Positions 1 through 5,287 of a stretch of DNA of 5,287 bases are shown here, piece by piece; the stretch's first letter is position 1; each line of letters opens with the position of its first letter. The stretch covers positions 1-5,287 of the forward strand of contig JAUXRT010000380.1 in the NCBI GenBank assembly GCA_030681635.1. The letters run 5' to 3'. The stretch comes from Reyranella sp. GTDB lineage: Bacteria > Pseudomonadota > Alphaproteobacteria > Reyranellales > Reyranellaceae. A model generated the notes under the pieces. The model saw only the letters and a program-made list of their open reading frames with translations. It did no database searches and was not told the DNA's origin. The translations under genes were made by a program, and so were the position numbers.

Positions 1-614
1 CCGCTCACGAAGCAGCCCTCGCCACCGGCACCGTGGCCGTCCTGGCCGGCGGGATCGACCAGATCTACCCGCCGCAGAATGCCGACCTGCACGGCCGGAT
101 CGCGGCCCAGGGGCTGATCCTGAGCGAAGCCCCCCTGGGCACGCCGCCGGTCGCCCGCGCCTTTCCCCGCCGCAACCGCATCGTGAGCGGCCTGTCGGCG
201 GGCGTGATCGTGATCGAAGCCGCGGCCCGCTCGGGCTCCCTGATCACCGCCCAGCGGGCCGCCGAACAGGGGCGCGAGGTCTTCGTCGTGCCAGGCTCTC
301 CCATGGACCCGCGCTATGCCGGCTCCAATAGCCTTATCCGGGATGGGGCCATATTGGTCCGCGATGCCAACGATATTCTGGACGTGCTGGGCCGCCCCTC
401 AGTGCCCACCCAACCCCTTGAGCAGAAAGGGCAAAAACGGCCCGACAGCGAGGCATCAAAGGTGCTCGAAGCCCTGGGTGCTGTCCCGACCGCGGTTGAC
501 GAACTGGTGCGCCGGTGCCAAGTGTCCGCCGCCTCCGTGGCGGAGGTCCTGCTGGCCCTGGAGCTGGAGGGCCGCCTGGAGAGGCACCGGGGTAACCGCG
601 TATCTCTGATGTAA
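1..614 (+). CDS. dprA: DNA-processing protein DprA, C-terminal part (5' end outside window)
   Basis: This is the C-terminal 203 residues of DprA (Smf), a cytoplasmic protein that binds incoming single-stranded DNA and helps load RecA during natural transformation; many non-competent bacteria also keep it. The first full codon is at base 3 and the stop is TAA at 612–614. The frame is open to the left edge with DprA-like residues (AHEAALATGT), so the GTG at 33 is an internal Val codon, not the start. Counting from base 3, the Rossmann-fold core shows AVLAGGID (12–19), FPRRNRIVSGLSAG (54–67), ARSGSLITAQ (75–84), VPGSPMDP (96–103) and NSLIRDGA (109–116). After a polar linker, residues about 148–203 resemble the DprA winged-helix domain (DELVRRCQVSAASVAEVL, then LELEGRLERHRGNRVSLM). 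DprA is often about 370 residues, so roughly 160–180 are missing upstream. No frameshift or premature stop is visible. Identity is firm; a role in transformation here is not shown. Confidence 0.96.
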   Translation, partial: AHEAALATGTVAVLAGGIDQIYPPQNADLHGRIAAQGLILSEAPLGTPPVARAFPRRNRIVSGLSAGVIVIEAAARSGSLITAQRAAEQGREVFVVPGSPMDPRYAGSNSLIRDGAILVRDANDILDVLGRPSVPTQPLEQKGQKRPDSEASKVLEALGAVPTAVDELVRRCQVSAASVAEVLLALELEGRLERHRGNRVSLM

Positions 615-626
615 ATCAGTGATTTA
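612..626. promoter_or_regulatory. Perfect AT-rich 15-bp palindrome in the dprA–topA gap
   Basis: The sequence TAAATCAGTGATTTA has two 7-bp arms (TAAATCA and TGATTTA) around a single central G. Its first three bases are the dprA stop codon. It lies in the only intergenic gap of the window, 40 bp before the topA start, and is strikingly AT-rich for this GC-rich region. As RNA it could form only a weak 6-bp stem with a 3-nt loop, and no U-run follows, so it does not look like a Rho-independent terminator. A binding site for a dimeric regulator of topA is possible but is inference only; the symmetry itself is directly visible. It may also be chance. Confidence 0.3.
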
Positions 627-649
627 GCTCCGGGATTTAATGTTTCACT

Positions 650-653
650 GGAG
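650..653 (+). promoter_or_regulatory. Probable Shine-Dalgarno sequence of topA
   Basis: GGAG lies 12 nt before the ATG at 666, which is longer than the usual 5–9 nt spacing. No better purine-rich match occurs nearer the start. Two other ATG codons, at 640 and 655, lie in a different frame from topA, and no in-frame ATG, GTG or TTG occurs between the dprA stop and 666. The start at 666 is therefore supported mainly by the conserved N-terminus of the protein. Confidence 0.5.
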
Positions 654-665
654 CATGTTTCGCCG

Positions 666-3413
666 ATGGACGTGCTGGTCGTCGAGTCCCCGGCCAAGGC
701 TAAGACCATTGGGAAGTACCTCGGCCCCGGTTTTACCGTGCTGGCTTCCTATGGTCATGTCCGCGACCTGCCGTCCAAGGACGGCTCGGTCCGCCCGGAT
801 GAAGATTTCGCCATGGACTGGGAAATCGATCCCCAGTCGCAGAAGCGCCTCGATGCCATCGCCAAGGCGATCACCAAGGGCGGCAAGCTCTATCTCGCGA
901 CCGATCCGGATCGCGAGGGCGAGGCCATTTCCTGGCACGTGATGGACATCCTCGGGCGCAAGAAGGCGCTCGACGGCGTCGACGTGAAGCGGGTCACCTT
1001 CAATTCCATCACCAAGCAGTCGGTGCTCGATGCCGTCGCCAATCCGCGCGACCTCGACCAGCCGCTGATCGACGCCTACATGGCGCGGCGGGCGCTCGAC
1101 TATCTCGTGGGCTTCAACCTGTCGCCGGTGCTGTGGCGCAAGCTGCCCGGCAGCCGGTCGGCCGGCCGGGTGCAGTCAGTGGCGCTGCGCCTGATCTGCG
1201 AGCGCGAAGCCGAGATCGAGGTCTTCAAGACCCGCGAATACTGGACGGTCGATGCCATCTTCGGCACCGCCAAGAAGCAGGCGCTGAAAGCCCGCCTCAC
1301 CCATCTCGACGGCCGCAAGCTCGAGAAGTTCGACCTCGACAACGAGGAGCGCGCGCAATCGGCCAAGCGCGAGATCGAGCGCCGCGCCTTCTCGGTGGCC
1401 TCGATCGACCGCCGCCAGGTCCGCCGCAACCCGCCGCCGCCCTTCATCACCTCGACCCTGCAGCAGGAAGCCTCGCGCAAGCTGGGCGTCGGCGCCGCCA
1501 CCGCCATGCGCATCGCCCAACGCCTGTATGAAGGTGTCGATATCGGCGGCGAGACCGTCGGCCTCATCACCTACATGCGCACCGACGGTGTCCAGCTCGC
1601 CCCCGAGGCGATCGGCCAGACGCGCCGCCTGATCGAGACCAAGTACGGCCAGAGCTACGTGCCGGAAAAGCCGCGCGTCTACACGTCGAAGGCCAAGAAC
1701 GCCCAGGAGGCGCACGAAGCGATCCGCCCGACCGACCTCTTCCGCACGCCGCAGGATGTCGCCGCGCACCTGGATAAGGACCAGCTCGGCCTCTACGAGC
1801 TGATCTGGAAGCGCACCGTGGCCAGCCAGATGGAAAGCGCCGTGCTCGACCAGGTGACGGTCGACATCGCCAGCGGCGACAAGAACGTGCAGCTGCGCGC
1901 CACCGGCTCGGTCGTGAAATTCAACGGCTTCCTCACCCTCTACGACGAGGGCCAGGACGAAAAGAGCGAGGACGAGGACGGCAACTCGATCCTGCCCGAC
2001 GTCACCGAGAACGAGGCGATGGAACGCCGCGACGTGACGCCCGAGCAGCATTTCACCGAGCCGCCGCCGCGCTACTCCGAAGCCAGCCTGGTGAAGAAGA
2101 TGGAGGAGCTCGGCATCGGCCGGCCCTCGACCTACGCCAGCATCATCGAGGTTCTGCAGCGCCGCAATTATGTGAAGATCGACCGCAAGCGTTTCGTGCC
2201 CGAAGACCGCGGCCGCATCGTCACGGCGTTCCTGCAGACCTATTTCCCGCGCTACGTCGAATACGACTTCACCGCCCATCTCGAGGAAGAGCTCGACGAC
2301 ATCTCGGGCGGCAAGATGGACTGGCGCCAGGTCCTGCGTGAATTCTGGAAGGCCTTCTCGGCCGCGGTCGGCGAGACCAAGGAACTGCGCGTCCGCGAGG
2401 TGCTCGACAAGATCGATGCCGAGCTCGGGCCCCACTTCTTTCCCGAGGCCAAGGACGGCAAGAATCCGCGCAACTGCCCGTCGTGCGACAACGGCCGGCT
2501 CGGCCTCAAGCTCGGCAAGTTCGGCGCCTTCATCGGCTGCTCGAACTATCCGGAGTGCCGTTTCACGCGCAAGCTCGGCATCGTCGACGCCGAGGCGGAC
2601 GCGGCCTCCGGCGTCAACATGGACGGCCCCAAGATCCTGGGCGACGATCCCGCCACCGGCAAACAGGTCACGCTGCGCAAGGGGCCGTATGGCCTCTATG
2701 TCCAGCTCGGCGAACCCGAGGGCAAGGACAAGCCCAAGCGGCAATCGCTGCTGAAGGACATGGTCCCGGACGAGGTGACGCTCGACAAGGCGCTGGCGCT
2801 GCTGGCGCTGCCCCGCGAACTGGGGGCCCATCCCGAGGACGGCGAGATGATCCTGGCCGGCGTCGGCCGCTTCGGCCCCTATGTGAAGCACGGGCCGAAA
2901 TACAAATCGATTCCCGCCGACGAGAGCGTGCTCGAGATCGGCATGAACCGCGCCGTGGCGCTGCTGGCCGAAGCCCGCGTGCCGGGCCGCGGCCGCGCCG
3001 CCGTCAAGCCGCTGCGCGTCGTCGGCAATCATCCCAACGACGAAGCGCCGATCGAACTCTACGACGGCCGCTATGGCCATTATGTAAAGCACGGCGGCAT
3101 CAACGCCACGGTGCCGAACGACATCAAGCCGGAAGAACTCACGCTCGACCACGCCGTGTCGCTGCTGGCCGAGCGCGCCGCCAAGGGCGGCGGCAAGAAG
3201 CCGGCGCGCGCCAAGAAGGCCGCGGCCCCCAAGGCCAAGCCCAAAGCCAAGGCAAAAGCCAAGGCGGCCAATGGCGCGGCTGACGTAGCGGTGCCGGCCA
3301 ACGACGCGGGGCCCAAGCCCCCACTCAAATCCAAGCCCGCCGCCAAGAAGAAGGCAGCGCCCAAGCGCAAGGCCAAGGTCGAGGCCCCGCCCCGCACCGG
3401 GACCGATGGCTAA
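666..3413 (+). CDS. topA: DNA topoisomerase I (type IA), complete
   Basis: This cytoplasmic type IA enzyme relaxes negative supercoils by cutting one DNA strand through a 5'-phosphotyrosine and passing the other. At 915 residues it is near the usual bacterial length. The N-terminal Toprim domain (about 1–120) begins MDVLVVESPAKAKTIGKY, with E7 and the acidic triad D80-P-D82-R-E84 for Mg binding. The active-site motif ITYMRTDG gives catalytic Y303 and R305, and AQEAHEAIRPT includes the conserved H350. LGIGRPSTYA (482–491) is another family signature. A very acidic patch lies at about 427–438. C604, C607, C625 and C631 form one Cys4 zinc finger. Three TopA C-terminal repeats follow, with cores KGPYGLYVQLG (672–682), VGRFGPYVKHG (733–743) and DGRYGHYVKHG (800–810). 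Residues from about 840 form a Lys/Ala/Pro-rich tail, likely disordered and DNA-binding. It starts 52 nt after the dprA stop, and its last 8 nt overlap rnr. All key residues are present; identity is firm. Confidence 0.99.
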   Translation: MDVLVVESPAKAKTIGKYLGPGFTVLASYGHVRDLPSKDGSVRPDEDFAMDWEIDPQSQKRLDAIAKAITKGGKLYLATDPDREGEAISWHVMDILGRKKALDGVDVKRVTFNSITKQSVLDAVANPRDLDQPLIDAYMARRALDYLVGFNLSPVLWRKLPGSRSAGRVQSVALRLICEREAEIEVFKTREYWTVDAIFGTAKKQALKARLTHLDGRKLEKFDLDNEERAQSAKREIERRAFSVASIDRRQVRRNPPPPFITSTLQQEASRKLGVGAATAMRIAQRLYEGVDIGGETVGLITYMRTDGVQLAPEAIGQTRRLIETKYGQSYVPEKPRVYTSKAKNAQEAHEAIRPTDLFRTPQDVAAHLDKDQLGLYELIWKRTVASQMESAVLDQVTVDIASGDKNVQLRATGSVVKFNGFLTLYDEGQDEKSEDEDGNSILPDVTENEAMERRDVTPEQHFTEPPPRYSEASLVKKMEELGIGRPSTYASIIEVLQRRNYVKIDRKRFVPEDRGRIVTAFLQTYFPRYVEYDFTAHLEEELDDISGGKMDWRQVLREFWKAFSAAVGETKELRVREVLDKIDAELGPHFFPEAKDGKNPRNCPSCDNGRLGLKLGKFGAFIGCSNYPECRFTRKLGIVDAEADAASGVNMDGPKILGDDPATGKQVTLRKGPYGLYVQLGEPEGKDKPKRQSLLKDMVPDEVTLDKALALLALPRELGAHPEDGEMILAGVGRFGPYVKHGPKYKSIPADESVLEIGMNRAVALLAEARVPGRGRAAVKPLRVVGNHPNDEAPIELYDGRYGHYVKHGGINATVPNDIKPEELTLDHAVSLLAERAAKGGGKKPARAKKAAAPKAKPKAKAKAKAANGAADVAVPANDAGPKPPLKSKPAAKKKAAPKRKAKVEAPPRTGTDG
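3231..3266 (+). repeat. Six imperfect AAGGCC-type hexamers encoding a Lys-Ala/Pro dipeptide run in TopA
   Basis: Six consecutive 6-nt units (AAGGCC, AAGCCC, AAAGCC, AAGGCA, AAAGCC, AAGGCG) encode residues 856–867 of TopA as alternating Lys and Ala, with one Pro. The units differ mostly at synonymous positions. This is the most regular part of a longer basic low-complexity tail, which has looser Lys/Ala stretches on both sides. Such tails are common at the C-terminus of topoisomerase I and are thought to bind DNA non-specifically. The repeat is short and probably reflects protein composition, not a separate DNA element. Confidence 0.6.
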
Positions 3414-5287
3414 GGGCAAGGTTCCGACCCGCGACGAACTGCTGGCCTTCATCCGTGAGAGCACCACGCCGGTCGGCAAACGCGAGATCGCGCGCGCCTA
3501 CAATCTCAAGGGCGACCAGCGCATCGAGCTGAAGGAACTGCTGCGCGACCTGCGCGACGCCGGCGAAATCACGCCCGACCGCGCCAAGACCTTCCGCGAT
3601 CCCGCGGCGCTGACCGACATCACGGTTCTCGAAATCGTCCGCGTCGACAACGACGGCCATCTCATCGCCGTGCCGCGCCGCCACGACGAGGACAAGGACG
3701 GCCCGCCGCCCCGCATCGAGATCGATCCCGAGACGGCGCCACGCAGCGGCCCGGCGCCGGCCGTCGGCGACCGCGTGCTGGCCAGCCTGAAACGCCGCGG
3801 CAAGGACGCCTACGAGGCCAAGATCATCCGCCGGCTGGGCAGCGGCCCCAAGAAGATCCTCGGCCTCTACGAAGAACCGCCGGGCCGCGACGGTCTCGGG
3901 CTGGTGACGCCCACCGACCGCAAACTCAGGATGAGCTTCGACGTCCGGCCCGCCGACAGGAACGGCGCCGTGGCGGGCGACATCGTCTGGGTCGAAGCCA
4001 CCGGCGGTGCGCTCGCCCGCCGCGCCCGTGTGCTCGAGCGCATCGGGCCGATGAGCGATCCGCGCACCGTCAGCCTGATCTCGATCGCGGCCAACAACAT
4101 TCCGGTGGAGTTTCCGTCCGCCGCGCTGGAGGAAGCCGAGCGCGCCAAGGCCGCCCCCATGGGTGACCGGCTCGATCTCCGCCAGACTCCCTTGGTGACC
4201 ATCGACGGCGAGGACGCGCGCGACTTCGACGATGCCGTGTTCGCCGAGCCGGATCCCGCCCATCCCGGCGGCTGGCGCCTGCTGGTCGCCATCGCCGATG
4301 TCGCCTGGTACGTGCGCCACGACAAGCCGCTCGACCGCGCCGCCTATCTGCGCGGCACCTCGGTCTATTTCCCCGACCGCGTCGTGCCGATGCTGCCCGA
4401 GGCGCTCAGCAACCATTGGTGCTCGCTGGTGCCGCGCGAGGATCGCCCGGTGCTGGTGGCCGAGATGTGGATCGACGCCCAAGGCCACCTCAAGCGTCAC
4501 AAGTTCCACCGCGCGATGATGCGCTCAGCTGCCCGCCTCACCTACACCCGCGTCCAGCGCGCCATGGACGGCGCGCCCGACGAGGAGATCGCGCCGCTGA
4601 TGGACGAGGTCGTGCGCCCGCTCTACGGCGCCTACCGGGTGCTGCTGGCGGCGCGCGAGGCCCGTGGCGCGCTCGACCTCGACCTGCCCGAGCGCCAGGT
4701 GACGCTGGGCGACGATGGCCGGATCGCCGAGATCGGCGTGCGCGAGCGGCTCGACAGCCACAAGCTGATCGAGGAGTTCATGGTCCTGGCCAACGTGGCC
4801 GCGGCCCAGGCGCTGGAGCAGCGCCATGCGCCCTGCCTCTACCGCGTCCATGACCAGCCCGACCTCGCCAAGCTCGAGGCGCTGCGCGAGTTCCTGGGCA
4901 CGCTGGGCATCAAGGTGCCGACCGGGCAGCGGCTGCGGCCGGCCGATCTCAACCGCGTGCTGCACGAGGTCGCCGGCAAGCCGGTGTCCCAGCTGGTCAG
5001 CCAGACGGTGCTGCGCAGCCAGAGCCAGGCGGTCTACAGCCCCGACAAACTCGGCCATTTTGGCCTGGCCCTCGCGCGCTATGCCCACTTCACCTCGCCG
5101 ATCCGGCGCTATCCCGACCTGATCGTCCATCGCGCCCTGATCGCCGCCTACGGGCTGGGCGACGGCGGCCTGGCCGCAGCCGACGCCGGCCGCTTCGTCG
5201 AATTCGGCGAGCATCTGTCGATGTGCGAGCGCCGCGCAGTCGCCGCCGAGCGTGGCGCCATGGACCGCTATGTCGTGGCCTTCATGG
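3406..5287 (+). CDS. rnr: Ribonuclease R, N-terminal 627 residues (3' end outside window)
   Basis: This is a cytoplasmic processive 3'-to-5' exoribonuclease of the RNase II/RNB family that degrades structured RNA and takes part in RNA quality control. The frame is open from ATG at 3406 to the right edge. An N-terminal winged-helix region (about 5–60, PTRDELLAFIRE onward) is typical of RNase R. Two cold-shock-like regions follow (about 70–240; the second includes LGLVTPTDRKLRMSFD). The RNB catalytic domain begins near 250 with DGEDARDFDDAV: D267, D273, D275 and D276 match the four metal-binding aspartates, D275 being equivalent to catalytic D280 of the E. coli enzyme. TSVYFPDRVVPMLPE (318–332), SHKLIEEFM (451–459), YRVHDQP (479–485) and HFTSPIRRYPDLIVHR (561–576) are family signatures. 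The C-terminal S1 domain and any basic tail lie beyond the window; roughly 100–170 residues are missing. The start overlaps topA by 8 nt with only a weak GGGA at 3399–3402, which suggests translation coupled to topA. Identity is firm. Confidence 0.98.
   Translation, partial: MAKGKVPTRDELLAFIRESTTPVGKREIARAYNLKGDQRIELKELLRDLRDAGEITPDRAKTFRDPAALTDITVLEIVRVDNDGHLIAVPRRHDEDKDGPPPRIEIDPETAPRSGPAPAVGDRVLASLKRRGKDAYEAKIIRRLGSGPKKILGLYEEPPGRDGLGLVTPTDRKLRMSFDVRPADRNGAVAGDIVWVEATGGALARRARVLERIGPMSDPRTVSLISIAANNIPVEFPSAALEEAERAKAAPMGDRLDLRQTPLVTIDGEDARDFDDAVFAEPDPAHPGGWRLLVAIADVAWYVRHDKPLDRAAYLRGTSVYFPDRVVPMLPEALSNHWCSLVPREDRPVLVAEMWIDAQGHLKRHKFHRAMMRSAARLTYTRVQRAMDGAPDEEIAPLMDEVVRPLYGAYRVLLAAREARGALDLDLPERQVTLGDDGRIAEIGVRERLDSHKLIEEFMVLANVAAAQALEQRHAPCLYRVHDQPDLAKLEALREFLGTLGIKVPTGQRLRPADLNRVLHEVAGKPVSQLVSQTVLRSQSQAVYSPDKLGHFGLALARYAHFTSPIRRYPDLIVHRALIAAYGLGDGGLAAADAGRFVEFGEHLSMCERRAVAAERGAMDRYVVAFM

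Noticed and set aside
33..614. A separate short gene starting at GTG 33
   Set aside because: The frame is open upstream to the edge of the window and the upstream residues continue the DprA family sequence, so this is the 3' part of a longer dprA.
636..641. TTTAAT as a -10 promoter element for topA
   Set aside because: It matches TATAAT at five of six positions, but no -35-like hexamer sits 16–18 bp upstream. AT-rich sequence in the gap would give such a match easily, so it is not annotated.
612..641. Rho-independent terminator after dprA
   Set aside because: The inverted repeat is AT-rich with a very short loop and is not followed by a T-run. The downstream gene starts within about 50 nt on the same strand.
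640..661. Direct repeat ATGTTTC at 640–646 and 655–661, with two ATG codons before topA
   Set aside because: Seven bases repeated once is weak evidence. Both ATGs are out of frame with topA and open a reading frame that only shadows topA, ending at 942 with an Arg/Ser/Pro-rich translation.
1176..3479. A 767-codon open reading frame on the minus strand opposite topA
   Set aside because: In GC-rich coding DNA with strong third-position G/C bias, antisense frames often lack stops by chance. Its translation is low-complexity, rich in Arg, Ala, Gly, Leu and Val, with no recognisable motif, while the plus strand encodes a clear topoisomerase I throughout.
3325..4509. A 394-codon minus-strand open frame opposite the end of topA and the start of rnr, and another at 4525–5214
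   Set aside because: Both lie opposite well-conserved RNase R motifs on the plus strand and have the same shadow-like composition. No ribosome site or known family was recognised.

Overview
This window looks like ordinary housekeeping chromosome from an alphaproteobacterium. The evidence is high GC (about two thirds by eye), a strong third-position G/C preference, and the gene order dprA–topA–rnr on one strand, which is typical of alphaproteobacteria. Motif variants such as TYMRTDG in topoisomerase I, and that protein's single Cys4 finger, repeats and Lys/Ala tail, fit the same group. Genus cannot be fixed from this stretch. A Rhodospirillales- or Hyphomicrobiales-like origin is only a guess.

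Layout: bases 1–614 hold the C-terminal half of dprA, with its 5' end outside the window. Bases 615–665 are the only gap between genes. The gap is 51 nt, clearly more AT-rich than its surroundings, and carries a perfect 15-bp palindrome that begins on the dprA stop codon. Bases 666–3413 encode a complete 915-residue DNA topoisomerase I (topA). Bases 3406–5287 encode the first 627 residues of ribonuclease R (rnr), which overlaps the topA stop by 8 nt and runs off the right edge. Coding density is near total, and there is no stretch over 300 bases without a gene.

How the genes relate: DprA handles single-stranded DNA and loads RecA during uptake and recombination. TopA relaxes negative supercoils. 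RNase R degrades structured RNA. They share no pathway. The close packing suggests co-transcription, and the ATGGCTAA overlap suggests translational coupling of rnr to topA. No tRNA, rRNA, CRISPR, mobile element, phage gene or clear terminator was found. I found no convincing undescribed system. The observations offered are modest: the palindrome, the gene overlap, and the TopA C-terminal and acidic segments. The very long antisense reading frames opposite topA and rnr are best explained as shadows of GC-rich coding.
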